A stretch of 5,452 nucleotides of DNA, taken from the NCBI GenBank assembly GCA_023434665.1, contig JAEYSM010000074.1, positions 1-5,452 on the forward strand, written 5' to 3'. Below, piece by piece: positions 1-5,375 of this stretch. The DNA is from Bacteroidota bacterium (GTDB lineage Bacteria; Bacteroidota; Bacteroidia; Bacteroidales; Lentimicrobiaceae). The position numbers and the translations under genes were made by a program. Each line of letters starts with the position of its first letter. Position 1 is the first letter of the stretch. Below the pieces are notes generated by a model. It saw nothing but the letters and a program-made list of their open reading frames with translations. It was not told where the DNA came from and did no database searches.

Positions 1-1
1 T

Positions 2-115
2 ATTAAATTGCATGGAAAAAGAGAAACTAAATTTCTCATGGAATTTCACTTGTCTATTTTGATTAATTGCAGAATAAATATAACACCAAAAGGTGAGGTT
101 ATACGCCCGTTTTAG
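2..115 (+). CDS. possible C-terminal end of a gene entering from the left
   Basis: This frame is open from the window edge for 37 codons and ends at TAG 113-115; its last residues read NITPKGEVIRPF. I do not recognise the protein. An open run of this length in AT-rich DNA can occur by chance, so this is only a weak call. The end falls inside a repeat region: the copy of the repeat at 87-103 encodes KGEVI in this frame, and the second copy at 128-144 encodes KGEVI in another frame. One reading is that the C-terminus of a real gene was disturbed by a duplication. It could equally be non-coding. Sequence to the left of the window would decide. Confidence 0.27.
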   Translation: MKLHGKRETKFLMEFHLSILINCRINITPKGEVIRPF

Positions 116-144
116 TATGTGTAATCACAAAAGGTGAGGTTATA
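87..144. repeat. pair of 17-base direct repeats, 41-base period
   Basis: CAAAAGGTGAGGTTATA occurs at 87-103 and again at 128-144 without mismatch. Each copy is also the right side of a small imperfect hairpin: CACC/GGTG with an AAAA loop in the first (84-95), and TCAC/GTGA around AAAAG in the second (125-137). TAA on the left of each and TTA on the right extend the symmetry across a bulge. The copies could be regulator-binding sites upstream of the six-gene operon, a remnant of a short duplication, or part of a degenerate recombination site. The repeats themselves are seen directly; their role is unknown. Confidence 0.8.
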
Positions 145-149
145 AACGA

Positions 150-156
150 GTTGGGT
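150..156 (+). other. GTTGGGT, candidate R' box (left cassette boundary)
   Basis: GTTGGGT fits the GTTRRRY consensus of an attC R' box and lies 77 bases before the first gene of the six-gene operon. It follows a region with inverted symmetry (TATAACACC at 79-87 against GGTGAGGTTATA at 92-103 or 133-144). The matching RYYYAAC box is not convincing: the best candidate, ATATAAC at 78-84, has one mismatch and does not pair with GTTGGGT. A 7-base degenerate motif is expected by chance, so this is a weak boundary call. Confidence 0.22.
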
Positions 157-180
157 TCCATTCTAAAAAAAACGAGCAAA

Positions 181-211
181 TTGACAGTTCTAATGAATTT
201 TAAACTACTAT
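181..211 (+). promoter_or_regulatory. possible promoter of the six-gene operon
   Basis: TTGACA at 181-186 and TACTAT at 206-211 are separated by 19 bases and lie 23 bases upstream of the first ATG. A Bacteroidetes-type -7 box (TAnnTTTG) is not matched well, so the call rests mainly on the TTG-containing upstream box and on position. Cassette genes may instead be read from an outside promoter. Confidence 0.25.
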
Positions 212-233
212 TAATCGAAAAATAAATACATCT

Positions 234-524
234 ATGAAAACTTATTCTTTACACTTCAAAGCGAGTGGAGAACAAATTGTTACTCCAATAATTTGCGAAG
301 TATTGCAAGGCAAAACAACATTAAGTTACAAGCCGATTGTTGATGAAGAAATATCCAATTGGCTCAAGAAACAAAAGCTTAATGCAAGTTCGACATCAAT
401 ACTTGATATTGTTTTAGAAAATGATAGCAAGCAAATAATTTTCGCGCAAGAAAACTGGCTTGTCCCTACTTCAATAATGATTAAAGAGTTTGATGAACAC
501 TCAAATTCAGACCTAAAATATTAA
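234..524 (+). CDS. hypothetical protein, 96 aa, first gene of the six-gene operon
   Basis: I do not recognise this protein. The ATG at 234 follows an A/T-rich leader with no Shine-Dalgarno sequence, as is usual in Bacteroidetes. The first third reads as alternating polar and hydrophobic residues (YSLHFKASGEQIVTPIICEV), compatible with beta strands. A charged helical stretch follows around residues 35-50 (VDEEISNWLKKQKL), then a second likely strand pair with a W near residue 74. There is no signal peptide, membrane segment or metal-binding motif, so a soluble cytoplasmic protein is likely. The next gene starts 20 bases after the stop on the same strand, and five more follow equally closely, so it probably acts with them. 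The opening position and the length of the intact frame make it a credible gene; its function is unknown. Confidence 0.75.
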   Translation: MKTYSLHFKASGEQIVTPIICEVLQGKTTLSYKPIVDEEISNWLKKQKLNASSTSILDIVLENDSKQIIFAQENWLVPTSIMIKEFDEHSNSDLKY

Positions 525-544
525 CCATTTTAAACAATCATATT

Positions 545-820
545 ATGACTGATGCAGAAATAAAAGTTTGGCATTTATTTATTGACGAAGTAGCAAATAG
601 TGTCGAAAAGGACTTTACCGCAAATGACAGTAAGTACAGAAATAATATTACGCTTGCTGTAATCATGCTAGAAAACATTGTACAAACGAACGGATTAAGC
701 TGGAAACTTAAATTGAAATCACAATCAAGTTTCGGGATTCCGTACAATTCAGTTGATGAATTTGTAGACGTTATGTCTTTTAATGCAATTAGAAAAATGA
801 AAGCAGTACTTTTTGAATAA
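545..820 (+). CDS. hypothetical protein, 91 aa, second gene of the operon
   Basis: I do not recognise this protein. It begins MTDAEIKVWHLF and looks helical in its first 50 residues, with two amphipathic stretches (about residues 3-24 and 33-48). A basic patch (KLKLKSQ, about residues 54-60) and an acidic segment (VDEFVDVM) follow. No signal peptide or membrane segment is present. The start sits 20 bases after the upstream stop behind an A/T-rich spacer without a Shine-Dalgarno sequence, and the next gene begins 17 bases after its stop. A longer frame exists on the opposite strand over the same bases, but this one is preferred because it fits the close co-directional series. Soluble and probably cytoplasmic; function unknown. 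Confidence 0.75.
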   Translation: MTDAEIKVWHLFIDEVANSVEKDFTANDSKYRNNITLAVIMLENIVQTNGLSWKLKLKSQSSFGIPYNSVDEFVDVMSFNAIRKMKAVLFE

Positions 821-837
821 CTTAAAATTTTAAAATC

Positions 838-1074
838 ATGAATCCACAAATTGAATTAGAAATTAAAAATAGAATTGAGGCTGATTATAAGAAGATTGTT
901 GAAAATTTTGGGACCAACCCCTTAATGACTCGACCTTATATTTCTGGTACTGTAATAAATGTTACTGAGGATATGGTAAAAAAGTATGGGAGTCAATTCA
1001 AAATGGGCTATCACGATTTTTTAAATGTTGTGCAACCCATTGCAGAAAAGTTACTTAAACAATATTTTGGATAA
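838..1074 (+). CDS. hypothetical protein, 78 aa, third gene of the operon
   Basis: I do not recognise this protein, the smallest of the six. An N-terminal charged helix (about residues 4-23, rich in E, K and I) leads to a middle segment with NPLMTRPYISGTVINVT, likely a loop plus strand. The C-terminus is an amphipathic helix ending KLLKQYFG. No signal peptide, membrane span or known motif is seen. The ATG follows an A/T-only leader 17 bases after the preceding stop, and the next ATG lies 12 bases after its own stop. The small size, the charged helices and the tight packing would suit a subunit of a small complex, but that is inference. Confidence 0.72.
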   Translation: MNPQIELEIKNRIEADYKKIVENFGTNPLMTRPYISGTVINVTEDMVKKYGSQFKMGYHDFLNVVQPIAEKLLKQYFG

Positions 1075-1086
1075 ATTTTGTTGGTA

Positions 1087-1407
1087 ATGCGAAACGAAAT
1101 CTTAAAAAGGCTTGAATTATTTGTCCAAGCACTTTATCCTAAGTTCCAAGAACATCCTGACAGACTAACAATAAGTGCAATTGCTTCTACTCAGTATATT
1201 AACTACTTAGTTGAAAAAGGTATTGTTTTACAGTCAGAAAAGTCCGAATTGTTACGTTCTTCCATAGGTATTATTGGAATTCAGTTTAAACTTCAAGTAC
1301 CAAGCTTTGTCGCTGATGGGTTAATTGAAATAATGCAAGAAGTAAAAACATATGATTACGAGACTATAGGTTTTTTTGTAAAGAAAGTAAATGACACAAT
1401 TAAATAA
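1087..1407 (+). CDS. hypothetical protein, 106 aa, fourth gene of the operon
   Basis: I do not recognise this protein. I chose the ATG at 1087 (MRNEILKRLELF). An upstream TTG at 1078 would add only three residues and lies four bases after the previous stop, with no supporting signal. The protein looks mostly helical: residues 2-16 form a charged amphipathic helix, about 30-50 include ISAIASTQYINYLVEKGIV, and the C-terminal third is again amphipathic, ending in K-rich sequence. A hydrophobic patch (SSIGIIGIQFKLQV, about residues 58-71) is too short and too polar for a confident membrane span. The gap to the next gene is 8 bases, the shortest in the operon, which suggests coupled translation. 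Function unknown. Confidence 0.75.
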   Translation: MRNEILKRLELFVQALYPKFQEHPDRLTISAIASTQYINYLVEKGIVLQSEKSELLRSSIGIIGIQFKLQVPSFVADGLIEIMQEVKTYDYETIGFFVKKVNDTIK

Positions 1408-1415
1408 ATGTACTT

Positions 1416-1781
1416 ATGCTACCATTCCCAATTACCACGTTTAATGAAACATATCTGGCTTATAAGCAATACTTTATTGCCAAAAACGGCAGTGACAAAT
1501 TTGAAAAGGCCTACGATGTTATCACAAATTCAGAGAAAATAAACAAAATTCTTCAATGGTCAGTCAATAATAGGAAAGCACCCACATCTAAAGACTTTCT
1601 TATTGATATTCATACAATGTCATATTTCATCTTTGCGAAAAATGAAACACGTGCAATGGGCGCTATCATTGCCTTATATTATTGGAACGAGAGAGTGAAT
1701 AAAGTTTATCATTTTGCTAATGAGCAAGATATGTCAGATAAGATTAAGTCGGTTTTTGGTCAGTTATCAATGTTATATTAA
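1416..1781 (+). CDS. hypothetical protein, 121 aa, fifth and largest gene of the operon
   Basis: I do not recognise this protein. It begins MLPFPITTFNETYLAYKQYF and is rich in aromatic residues throughout (many Y, F and W). A likely helix spans about residues 25-50 (KFEKAYDVI to ILQWSVNN). A more hydrophobic central stretch (DIHTMSYFIFAKNE, then TRAMGAIIALYYWNERV, about residues 64-93) is interrupted by charges, so a buried helix is more likely than a membrane span. No signal peptide and no catalytic motif are visible. The start is 8 bases after the upstream stop. An ATG at 1408 in another frame gives only a short peptide and is not used. As the longest member it might be the core of a complex, but nothing in the sequence proves this. 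Confidence 0.75.
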   Translation: MLPFPITTFNETYLAYKQYFIAKNGSDKFEKAYDVITNSEKINKILQWSVNNRKAPTSKDFLIDIHTMSYFIFAKNETRAMGAIIALYYWNERVNKVYHFANEQDMSDKIKSVFGQLSMLY

Positions 1782-1793
1782 TAAATCTAAGTT

Positions 1794-2051
1794 ATGAATG
1801 AGTATTTAGAAAGACAAGTAATGCAAATACTTGAAGAAATGAGAACAAATATGATACAGGCTGGTAAAGCCAAAAATTTAGATTGGGTCAGTTCAGAGAA
1901 ATCCATTACGGGAATATTTGAATCACATCTATATTTATATGCTTCTCATTTTATTACCGAGATTGCAAATAATCTAGGTATAAATCGAGAACTTGCAGAA
2001 TCACTATTCGGAAAGGCGAAAGCAGCCATATACGATAAATACAGCAAATAG
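1794..2051 (+). CDS. hypothetical protein, 85 aa, last gene of the operon
   Basis: I do not recognise this protein. It appears helical from end to end: MNEYLERQVMQILEEMRTNM, then ESHLYLYASHFITEIANNLGINRELAESLFGKAKAAIYDKYSK. No signal peptide or membrane segment is seen. The phrase NNLGINRELAESLFGKA looks a little like a helix-turn-helix or a small helical-bundle repeat, but the match is too loose to name a family. It starts 12 bases after the previous stop. Its TAG is followed 32 bases later by the attC-like palindrome, the position expected for the last gene of an integron cassette. Function unknown. Confidence 0.75.
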   Translation: MNEYLERQVMQILEEMRTNMIQAGKAKNLDWVSSEKSITGIFESHLYLYASHFITEIANNLGINRELAESLFGKAKAAIYDKYSK

Positions 2052-2083
2052 ATACGACTTTTTCAATGACAATGAAGAACGGA

Positions 2084-2213
2084 ACCTAACAAAGTGTAGC
2101 AGCAATAAGGGTTTCAGTGGTAAATGAAACATTCTACCCCGCTCAAACTTCGGTGTAGTTTGACAGAAACGAAGCCCGCAATCCCTTACTGCTGCTACAC
2201 TCATCCGTTAAGT
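2084..2213 (+). other. attC-like recombination site (130 bases)
   Basis: ACCTAAC at 2084-2090 matches the R'' consensus RYYYAAC, and GTTAAGT at 2207-2213 matches the R' consensus GTTRRRY; the two pair at six of seven bases. Inside them GTGTAGCAGCAATAAGGG (2094-2111) pairs with CCCTTACTGCTGCTACAC (2183-2200) at 17 of 18 positions, with one A-C mismatch. The spacers between boxes and stem are unequal and unpaired (3 and 6 bases). The centre has further hairpins: TCAAACT (2143-2149) with AGTTTGA (2157-2163), and GTTTC (2111-2115) with GAAAC (2166-2170). A 130-base length is within the range known for long attC sites. The preceding stop codon lies 32 bases upstream and the next ATG 17 bases downstream, both typical of cassette arrays. 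The palindrome may also end transcription. The alternative is an ordinary dispersed palindromic repeat. Confidence 0.65.
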
Positions 2214-2230
2214 TAACTAAAATATAAAAT

Positions 2231-2725
2231 ATGGACTCAAAAATTATTTGGAGTATTGGTTTTGTAATGTTTGTGATAATTTGATGCCTCGTTAAACCTA
2301 ATATTGGTCGCATTTTTCTTGGTATCTTCTATCTGATAATGGCAATCGGAATAAATTTCGTTAATGCGATTACTAATCCACAATCTACGGTTCAAATGGG
2401 AGAAGCTTCCCTAATAGAATTCTATAGAACAATATTTTCAGAAGTCGTATCAAAGAATCCTGTTCTATTTATATTGTTAATCGTTCTATTTCAAATTACT
2501 ATGGGATTATTGATACTCAATAAGCATAAATATGTTAAATATGGATTGATAGGTACTACAATCTTTTTAATTCTTTTAACTCCGTTTGGTTATATTCAGA
2601 TTCCCTGGTTAGGAATTGCTGCAATACAATTGTATTTGCTGAAAAAGGATTTTGATAAAACTTTTATAGAAATTATAGGTTCGTTATTTCGACAAGTTAA
2701 AAATGCGCCGAACGCCGAACGCTGA
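2231..2725 (+). pseudogene. small multi-pass membrane protein interrupted by one in-frame TGA
   Basis: From ATG 2231 the frame reads MDSKIIWSIGFVMFVII, then TGA at 2282-2284 (codon 18), then CLVKPNIGRIFLGIFYLIMA and onward without a break to TGA at 2723-2725, 165 codons in all including both stops. Both sides of the stop are hydrophobic and fit one protein. Predicted membrane segments are at about codons 4-20 (split by the TGA), 28-47, 77-96, 104-117 and 125-137. The style resembles small uncharacterised bacterial membrane proteins, but I cannot name the family. Restart at ATG 2339 (codon 37) would give 128 residues lacking the first span and half of the second. The last residues (NAPNAER) are encoded by tandem 7-base repeats and may not be part of the original protein. 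The start lies 17 bases after the attC-like site, as for a cassette gene. A point mutation, a sequencing error or stop read-through could explain the TGA. Confidence 0.65.
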
Positions 2726-2727
2726 AC
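2707..2727 (+). repeat. three tandem 7-base repeats, GCCGAAC type
   Basis: GCCGAAC at 2707-2713 and 2714-2720 is followed by GCTGAAC at 2721-2727. The single C-to-T change in the third copy creates the TGA stop (2723-2725) of the membrane protein frame. Each unit differs from the attC R'' consensus RYYYAAC only at its fourth base, and it lies where a cassette's attC would be expected, so this may be an eroded junction. It could also be a simple slippage repeat. Confidence 0.75.
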
Positions 2728-2737
2728 GCAGTTATTG

Positions 2738-2772
2738 CCGCAAGCCGTTCATGCAGATCAGGCCTGTTGCGG
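2738..2772. other. small hairpin after the membrane protein gene
   Basis: CCGCAA (2738-2743) pairs with TTGCGG (2767-2772) around a 23-base loop that contains the palindrome CAGGCCTG (2759-2766). There is no T-run after it, so it is not a convincing intrinsic terminator. It may be a remnant of a recombination site. The rest of the gene-free stretch 2726-2952 shows only short frames. Confidence 0.3.
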
Positions 2773-2899
2773 TATATGTTGTGCGAATCAATGAACCTCG
2801 TAAATTACCAAACGGAAAATAGTTTGGTCTCAAAGAGCCAGAATTAATTATTATTGATTCTTGAATTCTATACTGACCGAAACAAATTTTAGATCCGAT

Positions 2900-2907
2900 T
2901 AAATTTG
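2900..2907 (+). promoter_or_regulatory. TAAATTTG, Bacteroidetes-type -7 box
   Basis: TAAATTTG fits the Bacteroidetes -7 consensus TAnnTTTG exactly and lies 45 bases before the ATG at 2953. No TTG-type -33 box is found at the usual distance upstream, so the promoter is only partly supported. It would drive the two propeller genes as one transcript. Confidence 0.4.
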
Positions 2908-2952
2908 AAAAATATTTATTATTCACTTCCTGACATCATACAATTTTAAAAC

Positions 2953-4281
2953 ATGATTAGAAAATACCTGCTGCTTCTGATTTTAAACCTTGCGATTCAA
3001 TCCTGTTTCGGCAGCTTTGTGATCAGTTTACCCTGGGTTGTATCCGATATAAAATACAGCCAGATACGTGGAAAGTTATATGCAGTGGTTGATGCCCTTG
3101 ATGCTGAATACGGCAACCATATTATTGAAATAAATCCGGCAACCGGTGAGGTGGAACGATGGCAATATGTCGGAAGCGAACCGGTTTTTTTGCGTCTCAC
3201 AACAGATGAAAACTACGCCTGGATTACTTTAGATAATATCCCGTTTATTAGGAGGGTTAACTTAGAAACCTTCGTTGTTGATAAGGACATTTACCTCGGG
3301 CCAACACGGCAATATTGTTCTCCAGGACATGGATTGAGTACAATACTGGCTTACAATTTTACAATTCTTCCTGATGATAACAATTCGCTGGTGCTGGGAT
3401 TGCAACAACCCTTCATCTTTAGTTTTGATGCAGTTGCTAAGTATAAAAATGACTCCGTACAATCGAATGCGTTGCTGCAAATCCCTCACAATAACTACCC
3501 AATGTGCTTTGAGCCTCTGATGCAAGGAGAATTTTTACTGGGGCATTACCAGACGAATTTCGACAATGTTTTTTTGAGGATGAAAATACTTGAAAACGGA
3601 CTTGAGTATGTTGATCAGAATGATTCGACCGCACCGGCAATTTTAATGAGGAATTTCTTCAAAGTACATCACGACATCATTTACAATGCCGAGGGTTATG
3701 TGATAGATGCTGCCGACAGTTGCAGGCTGAAAGTTCTTGGCCAATGCAAAAATGATATTATAGGCGACCGCTACGGATTTGCCTTTTCCGAAGTGCATAA
3801 TGCTTTTATTTATCCTAATCTCAACGATAAATCTCTCTACCTGACTTATTACGAAAGGCAAACTTTCAAGCCTGTGGATTCGGTGTTTCTGTTCGAATAT
3901 CCCTTCTATGAGCTTATGATGGTACTTGAACTCGAAGTTATTAATAAGAATTGCTTTGCTGTGCTGATTGGTAAAGATTACGGAGATTTTACAATAAAGA
4001 TCATCAATACGAATCCCAATGCAACGAATGATATGCCGGCAGCCGGTGCCATGAAAGTGTTTCCGAATCCTGCAACCGACAACGTAAGAATTGAGGGTTT
4101 GCCTCTACACAAAGAGATAAGCATATATGATATAACCGGTAAGTTGCTCGATACCTTTCCTTTCGATGGGATTAATGTAACGCTTGACATGCAACCTTAC
4201 CCAGCGGGTTTAATACTGTTAAAAATATCCGACAGGGAACAAAAAGAAATCAACTTTATAACTAAAATAGTGTTGCAATGA
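2953..4281 (+). CDS. secreted beta-propeller-like protein with T9SS type A sorting domain, 442 aa
   Basis: The N-terminus (MIRKYLLLLILNLAIQSCFGS) is a signal peptide with a basic start and a long hydrophobic core; cleavage near residue 20 by signal peptidase I is likely. IQSC is a poor lipobox. The body, about residues 22-350, repeats strand-rich units of the kind seen in YncE-like beta-propellers, for example IIEINPATGEVE (57-68), FTILPDDNN (136-144) and DIIYNAEG (241-248). Residues 366-442 form a T9SS type A sorting domain: KVFPNPATDN near its start, then ISIYDITGKLL, PAGLILLKI, and the terminal KIVLQ. In this family the domain directs passage across the outer membrane and is removed on the cell surface. 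The protein is therefore probably surface-attached or released; its ligand is unknown. No catalytic residues are apparent. The next gene overlaps its stop by four bases and encodes a paralogue. Confidence 0.88.
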   Translation: MIRKYLLLLILNLAIQSCFGSFVISLPWVVSDIKYSQIRGKLYAVVDALDAEYGNHIIEINPATGEVERWQYVGSEPVFLRLTTDENYAWITLDNIPFIRRVNLETFVVDKDIYLGPTRQYCSPGHGLSTILAYNFTILPDDNNSLVLGLQQPFIFSFDAVAKYKNDSVQSNALLQIPHNNYPMCFEPLMQGEFLLGHYQTNFDNVFLRMKILENGLEYVDQNDSTAPAILMRNFFKVHHDIIYNAEGYVIDAADSCRLKVLGQCKNDIIGDRYGFAFSEVHNAFIYPNLNDKSLYLTYYERQTFKPVDSVFLFEYPFYELMMVLELEVINKNCFAVLIGKDYGDFTIKIINTNPNATNDMPAAGAMKVFPNPATDNVRIEGLPLHKEISIYDITGKLLDTFPFDGINVTLDMQPYPAGLILLKISDREQKEINFITKIVLQ

Positions 4282-5375
4282 TGAAAAAAATACTCCTCTT
4301 CTGCCTTTTTTTAGTAAGTGAGTATATGAATGCTCAAACCACTATCCAGCTGAATATAAATGCGACTCGTGTGGTTTATAATCCGCTCTACCACAAAGCA
4401 TATGTAGCTGTAAAGGACAATGACCCTCAATATTCAAATAGTATTTTACAGATTGATCCGATAACCGGGACCGTTGAGAAAAGAATTACACTCCCTCAGA
4501 TACCTTTCATCATCCGTCAGTCCCATGACCTGAAATGCTTATATGTTTCTTACCAATATGAGCCTGACATACTTAAGATCGACCTTGAAAATTTCGTAGA
4601 ATCAGGTAATCTGAATACGGGCCAACTTGGTGTACTTGATTTTGCAGTGCTGCCTTCCGATAATAATACGCTTATTGTAATCAGGGGCGATGGCGGATAC
4701 CCTGACGACCTGGTTATGTATAAAAATGGAGTGCTACAACCCAGGCAGGAAAGTAATATTTCTAATAATTTTTCAGCACTATGTATAAAAAATGACGGCT
4801 CCCGGCTTTATGCACACAACAGGATCACTACAGGATTTGAGGGCAGGCTGGTGAGTATACTTGATGATGGTATAGAATTTTACGGCAAAACATGGGATTA
4901 CATGATGCCAAATTTCGGATTTGTTAAGAACAATAACGACCTGCTATATAATGAAAGCGGTGATATTCTAGATCCTTTTTCTGATTCCATTCCGAAACTT
5001 ATTGCTAACATACCCATTTACAAGATCGCCAATTATCCGAGAACAGGTTTCGAATACTCAGCCATTCACGGCAGTTATGTATTCGGGCATGCTATAAATT
5101 CTTACGGTTATATAAGCTTTTTTCATGGCGAACACTATAACTACCAGGGTTCAATTGCTCTTGACGGAAAAATTGAAATGATTTATGATCTGGCAGTTGT
5201 AGATTCCGATCATTTCATCCTCGTGGCTATGCGTTATACGTCAGAAAACAATATATTGTTACTGGTTTCAGGAAATGAGAAAGATAAACTGATACTTCAG
5301 CAACGGTCTTCATCTAACGATAATAAATCTATTCAAAGTCAATCATGGGGTATAACCTCGAAGAAAACAGAATAA
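4278..5375 (+). CDS. exported beta-propeller-like paralogue lacking the T9SS domain, 365 aa
   Basis: The gene starts within the stop of the previous one (ATGA, 4278-4281), so translation is probably coupled; ATG 4281 is an equally possible start, one residue shorter. The N-terminus (MMKKILLFCLFLVSEYMNAQ) is a signal peptide with cleavage likely just before or after the Q. The body aligns with the upstream protein over its whole length: ILQIDPITGTVE (56-67), FAVLPSDNN (122-130) and DLLYNESG (221-228) match its counterparts in order and spacing, so the pair arose by tandem duplication. After about residue 336 the likeness ends. The tail is polar and serine/glutamine-rich (QQRSSSNDNKSIQSQS), with no PNP motif or other mark of a sorting domain. 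No such domain appears in another frame of the 77 bases left in the window. The protein would be expected in the periplasm unless it leaves by partnering with its neighbour. Ligand and activity are unknown. Confidence 0.85.
   Translation: MMKKILLFCLFLVSEYMNAQTTIQLNINATRVVYNPLYHKAYVAVKDNDPQYSNSILQIDPITGTVEKRITLPQIPFIIRQSHDLKCLYVSYQYEPDILKIDLENFVESGNLNTGQLGVLDFAVLPSDNNTLIVIRGDGGYPDDLVMYKNGVLQPRQESNISNNFSALCIKNDGSRLYAHNRITTGFEGRLVSILDDGIEFYGKTWDYMMPNFGFVKNNNDLLYNESGDILDPFSDSIPKLIANIPIYKIANYPRTGFEYSAIHGSYVFGHAINSYGYISFFHGEHYNYQGSIALDGKIEMIYDLAVVDSDHFILVAMRYTSENNILLLVSGNEKDKLILQQRSSSNDNKSIQSQSWGITSKKTE

Larger units (their letters stand above)
151..2207 (+). mobile_element. putative multi-gene integron-type cassette
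   Basis: If the attC-like site at 2084-2213 is real, recombination would occur after the G of its R' box (2207). The segment upstream, with the six-gene operon, would then be the cassette that this site belongs to. No attC can hide between the six genes because their gaps are 8-20 bases. The left end is placed at GTTGGGT (150-156) only tentatively. Integron cassettes usually hold one gene, occasionally two or more, so six would be exceptional. No integrase gene is in the window. The assignment is inference from layout. Confidence 0.35.

Noticed and set aside
87..144. Beginning of a CRISPR array
   Set aside because: Only two copies of a 17-base repeat with a 24-base gap, no third copy and no cas gene in the window.
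538..849. Opposite-strand frame of 103 residues over the second small gene
   Set aside because: It covers the same bases as the plus-strand gene of the tight operon, runs against all its neighbours, and its hydrophobic content is what the complement of an AT-rich gene gives.
1078..1086. TTG at 1078 as start of the fourth operon gene
   Set aside because: It adds only three residues. The ATG at 1087 keeps a spacing like that of the neighbouring genes and needs no rare start codon.
234..2051. Toxin-antitoxin pairs or paralogous duplication within the six small genes
   Set aside because: By eye no two of the proteins align beyond short chance matches, no toxin fold or DNA-binding motif is convincing, and the set has six members rather than the usual two.
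2004..2204. Opposite-strand frame of 66 residues across the attC-like palindrome
   Set aside because: It is encoded mainly by the palindrome arms and the end of the last operon gene; frames across such structures are usually accidental.
2732..2926. Opposite-strand frame of 64 residues between the membrane protein and the propeller gene
   Set aside because: No recognisable motif, and no sign of a promoter or neighbours on that strand. A plus-strand frame in the same bases (ATG 2751 to TAG 2820-2822, 23 residues) is equally unsupported.
2998..3009. Lipoprotein signal (IQSC) in the first propeller protein
   Set aside because: Q just before the S-C pair is unfavourable for signal peptidase II, and T9SS type A cargo normally uses signal peptidase I.
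2997..4190. Several opposite-strand frames of 67-87 residues inside the first propeller gene
   Set aside because: They lie within a well-supported 442-residue gene with a signal peptide and sorting domain and look like its antisense shadows.
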